Shown here: piece by piece, positions 26,813 to 34,944 of the stretch | How the letters are laid out: each line of letters begins with the position of its first letter | Numbering within the stretch: the stretch's first letter is position 1 | Notes under the pieces: model-generated | What the model was told of the DNA's origin: nothing | Database searches by the model: none | The model's input: the letters and a program-made list of their open reading frames with translations, nothing else | Translations under genes and position numbers: made by a program | From: Prevotella sp. | GTDB lineage: Bacteria; Bacteroidota; Bacteroidia; Bacteroidales; Bacteroidaceae | DNA: 64,000 nucleotides | Direction: 5' to 3' | NCBI GenBank assembly: GCA_022486815.1 | Contig: JAKVJW010000005.1 | Location: forward strand, 1 to 64,000

Positions 26813-27379
26813 TCAGATCTTATCCAATGCTCTCAGCGTGTTCTTCTTCTGGACCTTGAATGCGGACGGAGTCATCCCTGTAACGCTCTTGAACTGACTG
26901 GAAAGATAGGCCACACTGGAGTAATTCATCTCATTGGCTATCTGAGTCAAACTCAATTGGTCATACTTGATCAGTTCCTTTACACGCTCAACCCGTTGTT
27001 CAATGTAATAACGTTCGATCGTCTTACCTACCACTGCACTGAAGAGTTTGCTCAATGCAGAATAGTCACTATGCAGTTTTCCTGAGAGATAATCCGAAAG
27101 ATTCACCGTAGAACGGTCGTTATTATAATGTACCAGTCGGATAATGGCATTCTTGATCTGGCCGATCGTCTGCTGACGCCTGTCGTCCAGAAGTTCAAAG
27201 CCCAGGTCTTCTAATGCGCTGCGAAGACGATCCCTCTGCCTGTCAGACAACACATCAGATAGATGCACCTCTCCCAGTTCCACACTCATCGGATGCAGGT
27301 TCTGATCATTCAGAGTTTGTGTCACCGCCATAATACAGCGGTCACACACCATATTTTTTATATAAAGTACTGTATCCAT
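26813..27379 (-). CDS. AraC-type HTH regulator with N-terminal HMA-like CxxC domain
   Basis: 188 aa. Residues ~3-70 read like a ferredoxin-fold heavy-metal-associated domain: LYIKNMVCDRCIMAVTQTL has the C12-x-x-C15 metal motif and LEDLGFELLDD the closing strand. Residues ~95-188 are an AraC/XylS double HTH (SLTQIANEMNYSSVAYLSSQ and FKSVTGMTPSAFK). It is short for AraC proteins, without the usual sugar-binding cupin. The fusion suggests metal- or thiol-dependent control. It lies 33 bp downstream of umuC, probably on the same transcript. Confidence 0.85.
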   Translation of the reverse strand: MDTVLYIKNMVCDRCIMAVTQTLNDQNLHPMSVELGEVHLSDVLSDRQRDRLRSALEDLGFELLDDRRQQTIGQIKNAIIRLVHYNNDRSTVNLSDYLSGKLHSDYSALSKLFSAVVGKTIERYYIEQRVERVKELIKYDQLSLTQIANEMNYSSVAYLSSQFKSVTGMTPSAFKVQKKNTLRALDKI

Positions 27380-27412
27380 ATCTTTCTCATTTTATGATTT
27401 GAAAACAGAAGT

Positions 27413-28720
27413 TCAATCAACTTCAAGTATATCTGACCACCTTGTGGTATATTCAGGACTCTTCTGGTTCCGCCGGATTGCATCAGCAAACTTCCCTGCC
27501 TTACCTTTTCCGTCCTTTGCTGTATACTGTCTCGCCGCCAGAACGACAGTTTCACTCCCATTGATCCGGTTGATGCGATCGATAGCGGCATCAAGGCGGC
27601 ATTCCTTTTTATATCGATCCGGCCGATAATCTATAAAATCGGTCTGAACCCCACTGTCCGGACAGACATCCATCAAGAGTACTCCGGCTCGCTTATAGGA
27701 ATATCCCTGTAGAAAAGCACTCTTAAGACATCGCAACGCTGTACCCACAATAATCCTCGTACTGGCGGAAGGTGTCAGCAGGGTATGCATCCGGAACATC
27801 CCATTAGAATGATGGACTCCACGATAAGGACCTGTATCTATAAAAACACCAATCCTCAAAGCCACCTGATGCTGTTGGCGCAACCGTTCAGCACACCTCG
27901 CTGCATCATTGGCTACATGCGTTCTGATATCTTCAAATTGATAGATGGGATGAGGAAAGGAACGGGAAACACAGATACTCTTTTTCCTCGTTCTCTCCAG
28001 ACTCATATCATCAACAGGGATACAATCCTGCCCATTCAGTTCTTTCCATGTCCTTTGTCCGATCACATTGAAACGGGCACGAACCCATGATTCGGGCTGA
28101 GCTGCAAAATCACCGGCAGTCTTGAGTTGTGATAACTGAAGAGCCTCTGCCCAGCGACGACCGATACCCCATACCTTCTCTATCGGGAACATATCCAAAG
28201 CCTTCTTCTGCTGCTCCTCTGTATAGATTATACAGCAATGATGATATCCAGGATAGACCTTGGCAAAACGGCCTGCGACCTTGGCCAGAGTCTTTGTCCT
28301 GCCAATGCCGATACTCACGGGAATTCCCAGTCCGCGCCAGATACGATCATGTAATCGCTTACCCCAGATTTTCAGATCAGATTCCATCATATCAGGAAAG
28401 ATGCAAAATCCTTCGTCAATGGAATAACGATGGAATTCCGGCACATCACGGCTCACCATATTCATCAAGCGCCGGGTCATGTCGGCATAAAGTTCATAAT
28501 TCGAAGAAAAGGCATAAATCTGCTTCCCTGGAAAAAGTTCGGATAGTTTAAAATAAGGAGTCCCTCTTTCGATACCCATTGCCTTGGCTTCATTGCTCTG
28601 CGCGATGACACAACCATCATTATTGGATAACACGACAACTGCCTTCCCGTTCAAGTCGGGACGGAAAGCACGTTCACACGAAACGTAGGCATTATCCACA
28701 TCTACAAGGGCATAATACAT
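27413..28720 (-). CDS. umuC: Y-family DNA polymerase V catalytic subunit
   Basis: 435 aa. N-terminal YYALVDVDNAYVSCERAF with the first catalytic Asp, LSNNDGCVIAQSNEAK, HRYSIDEGFC (the SIDE catalytic motif), helix-hairpin-helix VWGIGRRWAEALQ and a little-finger domain plus a C-terminal DUF4113-like segment (RWSDILEV). It performs error-prone translesion synthesis as UmuD'2C. The start MYYALVDVDN is 14 bp after the umuD stop, so the pair is an operon. Confidence 0.93.
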   Translation of the reverse strand: MYYALVDVDNAYVSCERAFRPDLNGKAVVVLSNNDGCVIAQSNEAKAMGIERGTPYFKLSELFPGKQIYAFSSNYELYADMTRRLMNMVSRDVPEFHRYSIDEGFCIFPDMMESDLKIWGKRLHDRIWRGLGIPVSIGIGRTKTLAKVAGRFAKVYPGYHHCCIIYTEEQQKKALDMFPIEKVWGIGRRWAEALQLSQLKTAGDFAAQPESWVRARFNVIGQRTWKELNGQDCIPVDDMSLERTRKKSICVSRSFPHPIYQFEDIRTHVANDAARCAERLRQQHQVALRIGVFIDTGPYRGVHHSNGMFRMHTLLTPSASTRIIVGTALRCLKSAFLQGYSYKRAGVLLMDVCPDSGVQTDFIDYRPDRYKKECRLDAAIDRINRINGSETVVLAARQYTAKDGKGKAGKFADAIRRNQKSPEYTTRWSDILEVD

Positions 28721-28734
28721 CAGAACTTTTCTCC

Positions 28735-29199
28735 TTATTTTCGCCAGTTTTTAATCGTATACTGAACAACTCCCCATATCGTAAAATCATCAGCAGCAGT
28801 TATTCGGAATACGGGATATTTGGGATTAGCCGGTTTCAGTTCGATATATCCTTCTTTATAATGGGTATTATCAAAGAATTTCACTGTATACTTATGATCA
28901 TAGAATGCTACGACTACATCACCATTTTGTGGTTCCAAAGAGCGGTCTATTACCAGGATGTCCCCGTCATTAATTCCCGCCTGGACCATCGAGTCCCCCC
29001 GTACACGGCCATAAAAGGTAGTATCCGGATGACGAATCATATCCCTGTTGAAGTCAAGTGAGTCCACCTCGTATGATTCGGCCGGTGAAGGAAAACCTGC
29101 CTTGATGCCAGGTGCATACTTCAAAGTAAGGTGTCTGTCAAAGGCACTTCTCATGAATACGACTCCACTTTGATCATTCTGATCCATCGGCTTTTCCAT
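28735..29199 (-). CDS. umuD: UmuD/LexA-family S24 peptidase, polymerase V accessory subunit
   Basis: 154 aa. Cleavage-site region IKAGFPSPAE (Ala-Gly), catalytic VRGDSMVQAGINDGD (Ser) and KYTVKFF (Lys): all parts of an auto-cleaving UmuD. The cleaved form activates UmuC for translesion synthesis after DNA damage. The start at 29199 has an AGGAGG Shine-Dalgarno ~10 bp upstream, unusually strong for Bacteroidetes. A consensus promoter and a 14-bp palindrome precede it. Confidence 0.93.
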   Translation of the reverse strand: MEKPMDQNDQSGVVFMRSAFDRHLTLKYAPGIKAGFPSPAESYEVDSLDFNRDMIRHPDTTFYGRVRGDSMVQAGINDGDILVIDRSLEPQNGDVVVAFYDHKYTVKFFDNTHYKEGYIELKPANPKYPVFRITAADDFTIWGVVQYTIKNWRK

Positions 29200-29234
29200 T
29201 ATTATTATCCTCCTCCTAAAAACTTCTTGGTTTT

Positions 29235-29248
29235 CTTCAGGCCTGAAG
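29235..29248. promoter_or_regulatory. Palindrome CTTCAGGCCTGAAG in umuDC leader
   Basis: A perfect 14-bp palindrome just downstream of the predicted umuDC start, partly repeated (GCCTTCAG) beside it. It could be an operator of an SOS-type repressor or an RNA hairpin. Confidence 0.45.
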
Positions 29249-29261
29249 CCTTCAGTCTTTA

Positions 29262-29293
29262 CAAATTTAGTCTTTTCCCGTCAATTCACCAAA
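29262..29293 (-). promoter_or_regulatory. umuDC promoter
   Basis: Minus-strand -7 box TAAATTTG (29262-29269) and -33 box TTTG (29290-29293), 20 bp apart. The predicted leader is ~55 nt. Confidence 0.65.
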
Positions 29294-29364
29294 TTTCTTA
29301 ATTACTCTTATTAATCAGATTTACCACCACTTTTACCATCACATCTTTCTCCTCCGTCCTACTC

Positions 29365-29919
29365 TCAGCAATCATAATCGTCGAGGGTGTCGAGGGCATA
29401 GGTATAATCAACTACCACATCAAAGATAGCATTGCTTTCATCGGTAACAGGCACAGGTTACTGCTGGATAGTACGGCCAAGAACCTGCACGAGTTGGCGA
29501 AGTTCTCCAATCTGCTGCTTGCGGATTTTATCATTCACAGCATAGCCCTTGATGAGGTATTTCTTCAAGACACTATTTGCCCACTGGCGGAAACGGACAC
29601 CTCTTATTGAATTAACCCTATAACCTACAGAAATGATCATATCAAGATTATAGTAAGGAATCGTTCTTGTAACTTTTCGAGTCCCCTCCATTCGAACCTG
29701 TGCATTTTTTGCACAAGTTGCCTTCTCCTCCAACTCTCCTGTTTTGCAAATATTTCTAATGTGACGAGCTATCACTGTCCTGTCAGTTTGGAACAGTTCA
29801 CTCATCTGGGCTTGTGTAAGCCACACCGTCTCTCCTTCCAACTTGACATCAAGTTGGGTCTTGCCATCTTCACTTTGATAAATAACAATTTTATTGTCCA
29901 AGTCAATCGTTTTGCTCAT
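29365..29919 (-). pseudogene. RhuM-family protein, interrupted and truncated
   Basis: The first 153 codons give a typical RhuM N-terminus: IVIYQSEDGKTQLDVKLEG, ETVWLTQAQMSELFQTDRTV, IISVGYRVNSIRGVRFRQWA, then LVQVLGRTIQQ. An in-frame TAA (29458-29460) stops it, yet the same frame continues as family-like PVPVTDESNAIFDVVVDYTY and ALDTLDDYDC up to a TGA at 29365. Full RhuM/Fic-associated proteins are about twice as long, so the gene is broken both by a nonsense codon and by loss of its 3' half. RhuM was named from a Salmonella pathogenicity island; its function is unclear. Confidence 0.8.
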
Positions 29920-30028
29920 AACGACCTTATATCATATCAAGAAACAAATATACAAAAATAATCGATACGATAAATGTAAAGAAGAAAAATCATTATTTCT
30001 TTTCTTCGAATATGATAAATCATACGAT

Positions 30029-30240
30029 ATGAAGCGACTTCTAAAATTTTATACAGACTTATTACTTTCCTCTTCTAATCTCCATTACTGAAATTGTTTG
30101 CTGGAAATCATGTAAATGACCGTGGAAATATTCCTCGCCATGGTATCGTTCCTAAATTCTCAGGCATAGAGGTGATCGCACTGTCTATAACAACAGAGGC
30201 CTTCAGTATTGATATTACCTATACTCTTAAAATCAGATAA
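30029..30240 (+). pseudogene. Transposase-like debris
   Basis: Two short readings: MKRLLKFYTDLLLSSSNLHY (30029-30091) and, in another frame, GNHVNDRGNIPRHGIVPKFS then GIEVIALSITTEAFSID (ending 30240). The second resembles the N-terminal region of Bacteroidetes transposases (PRHG...PKFSD.E..ALS...E..GID). Neither is long enough to be functional and no terminal repeats were found. The remainder of 29920-30439 holds the tonB promoter and nothing else recognised. Confidence 0.35.
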
Positions 30241-30322
30241 TGATAAATAAGGAAAATCAGCATCTACACAGGAACTTCTTAAAAAAGAACAACTAATATT
30301 TAAGGAACATTTGCCGTAAAAA

Positions 30323-30354
30323 TTTGGATTTCGATAGAAAAAAACATAACTTTG
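30323..30354 (+). promoter_or_regulatory. Promoter for TonB-family gene
   Basis: -33 box TTTG (30323-30326) and -7 box TAACTTTG (30347-30354), 20 bp apart, ~85 bp before the ATG at 30440. Confidence 0.65.
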
Positions 30355-30439
30355 CGGTTTGAAAGTCGCCCTGATACATAACGAACAATTTTCAGATCTG
30401 TCCGCTCAGTTGAAATGAAGGATAAGACAAGATCATACA

Positions 30440-31288
30440 ATGCCAAAAATAGATTTAAATGACCAGAAATGGCTGGATCTGGTTTTTACAAGCCGGAATA
30501 AAAAATACGGAGCTTATAAGCTTCGGAAGGGAACTCCGAAAAGGAACCTGATAGCTCTGCTGATCATTATCGGCACGGCTATTGCTATTATGCTTTGTAC
30601 GTGCATCTTTATATTTATAGAAAACCATTCCATGAATCTGAAAGACATCAGGGGCGTGGAATTCAATGACATGAAAGCACTTCCGCCTTTAGCCCAAGGC
30701 AACCAACTTTCCCGGCGTCAATCCGGATATGCATCACACAAAGTGGTCAAAGAAGGTGAAAAAATGCTGAAAATGTTCGGGCAGGAACAAGAACAAACAA
30801 TCGTTCCTCCGGATGCTGCCACAGCAGGCAATAATGGTTCACCAGCTGGAACCGGTAATGTCGGAGAAAGTACAGGAGGTGCAGACTCCAGCGTAACGGC
30901 TAACGGAAAAGGCGGGGACAAAGCTCATGATAATGAACTGCAGGCTTTGACTCAAACTACTCCTGATAATCAGGCTATCAACTTCCGTATTGTGGAACAG
31001 TTGCCGGAATTTCCTGGTGGCTGGGTAGAATTGATGAAATGGCTCGACAAGAATATCCAATACCCTCCTGCAGCAATGAAAGACAAAATTGAGGGAAAAG
31101 TCATTGTCTCTTTTATCATCAATGCGAATGGTACCATCAGCAATATCAGAATTACGAAATCGGCTCATCCATTACTGAACGCTGAAGCCTTGAGGGTGGT
31201 TCATAAGATGCCGAAATGGAAACCTGGAATTCACGATGACAAACCGTGCCGGACGATGTTCTCTATCCCAATCGTCTTTCATTTGTAA
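30440..31288 (+). CDS. TonB-family energy transducer
   Basis: 282 aa. Cytoplasmic N-terminus with NKKYGAYKLRKGTPKRN, one membrane helix (LIALLIIIGTAIAIMLCTC), a periplasmic linker rich in Gly/Thr/Ala (~residues 120-170) and a TonB C-terminal domain: EFPGGWVELMKWLDKNIQYP, GKVIVSFIINANGTISNIRI and RVVHKMPKWKPGIHD. It couples the proton motive force via ExbBD to outer-membrane receptors such as SusC. No exbB/exbD here, so it is an orphan transducer. Monocistronic, followed by a 9-bp-stem hairpin (31354-31387). Confidence 0.9.
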   Translation: MPKIDLNDQKWLDLVFTSRNKKYGAYKLRKGTPKRNLIALLIIIGTAIAIMLCTCIFIFIENHSMNLKDIRGVEFNDMKALPPLAQGNQLSRRQSGYASHKVVKEGEKMLKMFGQEQEQTIVPPDAATAGNNGSPAGTGNVGESTGGADSSVTANGKGGDKAHDNELQALTQTTPDNQAINFRIVEQLPEFPGGWVELMKWLDKNIQYPPAAMKDKIEGKVIVSFIINANGTISNIRITKSAHPLLNAEALRVVHKMPKWKPGIHDDKPCRTMFSIPIVFHL

Positions 31289-31353
31289 GACTTTCATTTC
31301 TTAACCGGAAAGGAAAGAATCTATTTTTCAATCAAAAAAACAGTCCATCAATC

Positions 31354-31387
31354 ATCAGAGAGCCGTTACCCGGCAAATCTCTCTGAT
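31354..31387. terminator. Hairpin between convergent TonB and MATE genes
   Basis: Perfect 9-bp arms ATCAGAGAG and CTCTCTGAT around a 16-base loop containing CCGTTACCCGG, sited between two convergent genes. T-rich sequence follows in the plus direction (gttatttttattt). Confidence 0.5.
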
Positions 31388-31398
31388 AACCGTTATTT

Positions 31399-32730
31399 TT
31401 ATTTAAGTTCTCTGAACGTGTAAACCATTATCGGAATAGTCAGCAGAAAAGCCAAAACATCACTCCAACTCTGGCACATCTCTACACCTAGAATACCAAA
31501 GAACCGGGGAAGGATAAGAACTAATGGTATGAAGAACAATCCCTGTCGTGCAGCTGACAGGATATTGGCACGCCAAGTTTTCCGACATACCTGAGTCATC
31601 ATATTACTTGCCATGGAAAAAGCATCTACAGGGAATGTGAATAATTGCCAGATCAAAGCTATCTGACCAACACGAACTACATCTGGATCATTCCTGAATA
31701 CCATTATGATTTGAGTACTGAAAAAAACACCGATCACAGCGCAAATCACTAAAAAAACCGTTCCAATCTTTACAGTATACCAAAATGCCTTCTTCAATCG
31801 GCCATATAGGCGAGCTCCATAACAGAAACCACATAAAGGTTGAAAGCCTTGTCCAAGACCAATCACAGCTGACATGACAAACATGGTGATACGATTAACA
31901 ATGGACATTCCTGCTATAGCGGCATCCCCATAGACACCGACACTGATATTCAGCGCAATCATAGCCACACTGCCAAGGCCCTGACGGGATAGCGACGGAC
32001 TGCCACCGTAAAAAATCTCTTTGAAGAACTTCCATGAAGGAGAGAAATTCTTGAACGAAATTCCTATATTCCTTGTGCTGAAAGTCATCCTGATCAAAAT
32101 GAAGAAAGACACAACCTGCCCTATAATAGTGGATAGAGCCGCTCCTTCTACTCCCATATGCAATACAAAGATGAATATCGGATCAAGGGCCACATTCAAT
32201 AATGATCCTATTACGATTCCGACCATGGAAAGAGAGGCGTTGCCTTGGAACCGCATCTGATTATTGAGAGTCAACGAAGCAGTAAAAAAGGGTGCTCCAA
32301 GAAGGATAATACCCATGAATTTCTCCGTATAGGGAAGAATTGTAGGAGTAGAACCTAACCATATAGACAATGGCCTTAATAGTATCTCCCCTACTATCAG
32401 CAGAAGACATCCAAACATAAAGGAAAAGAAAAAACCTGTTGAAGCCATCTTTTCCGCATTCCGATGCCGCTTCGCTCCTAGTTCCCTGGATATATATGTT
32501 CCAGATCCCTGCCCAAAAAAGAAACCGAAAGCCTGGATAATGAACATGACGGAAAATACTATTCCTACCGCGGCTGTGGACTGAGTATTGAGATGACCCA
32601 CAAAGAAGGTGTCTGCAATATTGTAAAAACTCGTAACCAGCATCGATATTGTTGTCGGTACCGCCATCCTCCGGATAACCTTGGGAACAGGTGCAGAAGT
32701 GAGAAAGTCGTAATTATCCTTTTTTACCAT
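31399..32730 (-). CDS. MATE-family multidrug/metabolite efflux pump
   Basis: 443 aa from ATG 32730 (MVKKDNYDFLTSAPVPKVIR), the usual family start; an upstream start at 32742 would lie inside the -7 box. Twelve hydrophobic segments are visible, with the MATE signatures PTTISMLVTSFYNIADTFFV (helix 1) and VMSAVIGLGQGFQPLCGFCY (helix 7). It exports cationic compounds using a Na+ or H+ gradient. It is divergent from the metallophosphoesterase. The promoter leaves almost no 5' leader. Confidence 0.9.
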   Translation of the reverse strand: MVKKDNYDFLTSAPVPKVIRRMAVPTTISMLVTSFYNIADTFFVGHLNTQSTAAVGIVFSVMFIIQAFGFFFGQGSGTYISRELGAKRHRNAEKMASTGFFFSFMFGCLLLIVGEILLRPLSIWLGSTPTILPYTEKFMGIILLGAPFFTASLTLNNQMRFQGNASLSMVGIVIGSLLNVALDPIFIFVLHMGVEGAALSTIIGQVVSFFILIRMTFSTRNIGISFKNFSPSWKFFKEIFYGGSPSLSRQGLGSVAMIALNISVGVYGDAAIAGMSIVNRITMFVMSAVIGLGQGFQPLCGFCYGARLYGRLKKAFWYTVKIGTVFLVICAVIGVFFSTQIIMVFRNDPDVVRVGQIALIWQLFTFPVDAFSMASNMMTQVCRKTWRANILSAARQGLFFIPLVLILPRFFGILGVEMCQSWSDVLAFLLTIPIMVYTFRELK

Positions 32731-32739
32731 TTGAGTCAG

Positions 32740-32771
32740 CAAAGGTACAATAAAGAATTATGAAAAACAAA
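32740..32771 (-). promoter_or_regulatory. MATE promoter, nearly leaderless
   Basis: Minus-strand -7 box TACCTTTG (32740-32747) and TTTG (32768-32771), 20 bp apart. Transcription would begin ~6 bp past the box, only ~4 nt before ATG 32730. Confidence 0.6.
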
Positions 32772-32778
32772 AGAAAAC

Positions 32779-32809
32779 TTGCTTCTTTCATTCTTATTTT
32801 TTAATTTTG
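32779..32809 (+). promoter_or_regulatory. Promoter for metallophosphoesterase
   Basis: TTG (32779-32781) and -7 box TAATTTTG (32802-32809), 20 bp apart, ~67 bp before ATG 32876. It overlaps the back of the divergent MATE promoter. Confidence 0.6.
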
Positions 32810-32875
32810 CCCTTGACAAATCATACATCGATCAAGTAAAAAATAAGAGGATACTAAAATCCATAAGAGAACAGC

Positions 32876-34168
32876 ATGAAAGAAAAAATCCTTATTGAGC
32901 AGAAATTCAATTTTCTGAAGAGTATATTACTCTTCTTGCTTCTTTTTATTGCAATAACGGCACCCGCACAGGTACACCTGTTCCTGATTTCCGACACTCA
33001 TGTGATGGCACCCAACTTGCTTATAAAAAATGGTAAAGCCTGGCAGGACTATATGGCCGGAAGCCGGAAAATGGTGGACAAAAGTGCGGAGATCTTTGAT
33101 GCGCTCGTTGATACGGTATTAAAGGAAAGACCCAGCGCTGTACTGATCCCTGGTGACTTGACAAAAGACGGATCAAAACTGAGCCACGAATATGTGGTCA
33201 ACAAACTGGACATGCTCTTAAAGGCTGGAATTCCCACATTCGTCGTCCCCGGCAACCATGATTTAGGCACTTCCGGTGCTGTCTATTATGAAGGAGATAG
33301 TACGAAAAAGGCCGAAACGGTATTTGCTGCGGAGTTTGCTGATCTATATCGTAATTTCGGCTATGATTCACTATCCGTCAGGGATCCCTATTCTTTAAGT
33401 TATATACGTACTTTGTGCAAGGGAGTCAAACTCCTGGGAATCGATTCAAACACAGGTCAGATCAGTACAAGCACACTCAACTGGCTTTGCGATCAGGCAG
33501 TTCAAGCTGAAAAAGAGGGTTACCGGGTAATCGCCATGATGCATCATCCACTCATGGAACATATCACAGATATCAGTCATTTCCTGTCTTCGGCTGTCAT
33601 CAGGAATGATACGACCGTCAGGGCACGGCTGCTGAGAAGCGGTGTGCACATCATACTCACCGGACATTTCCATACCAGTGACATCGGAAAGGATTATAAT
33701 ACCAATAAAACGGACAGTATTTATGACATCAATACGGGTTCCACCATCACTTACCCTTGTCACTTCAGGGAACTGACCATCAGCGATGATCTCAGTCATA
33801 TTGATGTACAGACAAGATGCCTCACTCGCATCGGGAGTTGTGCGGACTTGAAGGATTATTCCAGAAAACGTATTACTGATTATATTACCAACCACATCAA
33901 AGCAGTTGCCAGATCGCGGATGAGCATCCCTCCATCGCTTATCCCATCTTCTATCGTCAAAGCTATAGCGAATGCTTATATCGTACACAGCGACGGCAAC
34001 GAGAATCTACGGGATAACAGTGCCTTATTTCATAGTCTGAAAATTCCGATGATGCTCAGTTCTTCTCTTAGAACGGTCATAAACAGTATGCTGGATAATA
34101 TCACGATGTACGGGACAGACCATGCCAGTGTAACGAATGATCTGCAACTCTCTATCCCATTAAGATAA
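32876..34168 (+). CDS. Secreted calcineurin-like metallophosphoesterase
   Basis: 430 aa. N-terminal hydrophobic signal (SILLFLLLFIAITAPAQ). All dinuclear metal motifs are present in order: LISDTHV (D-x-H), IPGDLTKDG (GDxxxxG), VPGNHDLG (GNHD), MMHHPLM and LTGHFHTSD (GHxH). It should hydrolyse a phosphomonoester or diester in the periplasm or at the surface; the substrate is unknown. The C-terminal ~120 residues have no recognised domain. Confidence 0.9.
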   Translation: MKEKILIEQKFNFLKSILLFLLLFIAITAPAQVHLFLISDTHVMAPNLLIKNGKAWQDYMAGSRKMVDKSAEIFDALVDTVLKERPSAVLIPGDLTKDGSKLSHEYVVNKLDMLLKAGIPTFVVPGNHDLGTSGAVYYEGDSTKKAETVFAAEFADLYRNFGYDSLSVRDPYSLSYIRTLCKGVKLLGIDSNTGQISTSTLNWLCDQAVQAEKEGYRVIAMMHHPLMEHITDISHFLSSAVIRNDTTVRARLLRSGVHIILTGHFHTSDIGKDYNTNKTDSIYDINTGSTITYPCHFRELTISDDLSHIDVQTRCLTRIGSCADLKDYSRKRITDYITNHIKAVARSRMSIPPSLIPSSIVKAIANAYIVHSDGNENLRDNSALFHSLKIPMMLSSSLRTVINSMLDNITMYGTDHASVTNDLQLSIPLR

Positions 34169-34176
34169 AGATAGAA

Positions 34177-34905
34177 CTATAACCGGAACCTCCTCCATAT
34201 CCATCGGGGAAGGCGACGCCAGAATGCCGTAAGGATATGCCAGCGCCAGTCGATGACTATCACATGTCGCTTTCGATAGATAGCCCTGACTATAACTTTT
34301 GCCACAGATTTCACGGAAAGGAGCATTGGAAAAGCGTTAGAATCCTTCAACAGTGGAGTCTTTACAAAACCTGGACGTATATCTGTAAAATGGATATCCA
34401 AATTCCGGCGATGGGCCTGTTGCTCGAGAGCCTGAAGATAATTCTGCTGAAAAGCCTTCGTGGCACTATAGGCAGGTGCAGGACTCAAACCTTTCGTACC
34501 TGCTATACTTGTGATACAGGCTATATGCCCGCGTCCTTGTTCCGCAAAATAGCGATAAGCCTCTCCTATCATCTGTGTCCACCCCAGTGCATTCGTCCTC
34601 ACCGTATTGATCTCTATACTGGCATCCTTCAGTTTGGGATTCAAACTTCCTATTCCTGAAGCATGGAAGTACAAATCCATTCCCCCCATCACCTGAATGA
34701 GGTGACGCAACTCTTTCGGAGCATCTGTTGAATTCACGTCAATGACTTCAACAAATACACGGTCCGGAGCAATAGTCAGAAATTCCTCCAGCTTTTCTTT
34801 TCGCCGGGCAGCAACTCCTACAGTCCAGCCTTCTGCCAGTAAGAGTGTGGTGACCTCTTGGCCTATACCACTACTGGCTCCTACAATTACTGCTTTCTTT
34901 CCCAT
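34177..34905 (-). CDS. Short-chain dehydrogenase/reductase
   Basis: 242 aa. Cofactor motif VGASSGIGQEV (GxxxGIG), active-site Ser in CITSIAGTKG and YSATKAF (YxxxK), with FTDIRPGFVKTPLL after it, so it is catalytically complete. Arg residues after the first strand (AARRKEK) suggest NADPH. The substrate is unknown. It lies 39 bp downstream of the wecB-like gene. Confidence 0.9.
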   Translation of the reverse strand: MGKKAVIVGASSGIGQEVTTLLLAEGWTVGVAARRKEKLEEFLTIAPDRVFVEVIDVNSTDAPKELRHLIQVMGGMDLYFHASGIGSLNPKLKDASIEINTVRTNALGWTQMIGEAYRYFAEQGRGHIACITSIAGTKGLSPAPAYSATKAFQQNYLQALEQQAHRRNLDIHFTDIRPGFVKTPLLKDSNAFPMLLSVKSVAKVIVRAIYRKRHVIVIDWRWHILTAFWRRLPRWIWRRFRL

Positions 34906-34944
34906 AAGCCGATGATTCAGGAAGGATCAGTGATCCTTCAATTC

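Noticed and set aside
29894..30091. 65-aa frame before the TonB gene
   Set aside because: AT-rich with no recognisable family except a fragment resembling transposase debris; listed under the debris instead.
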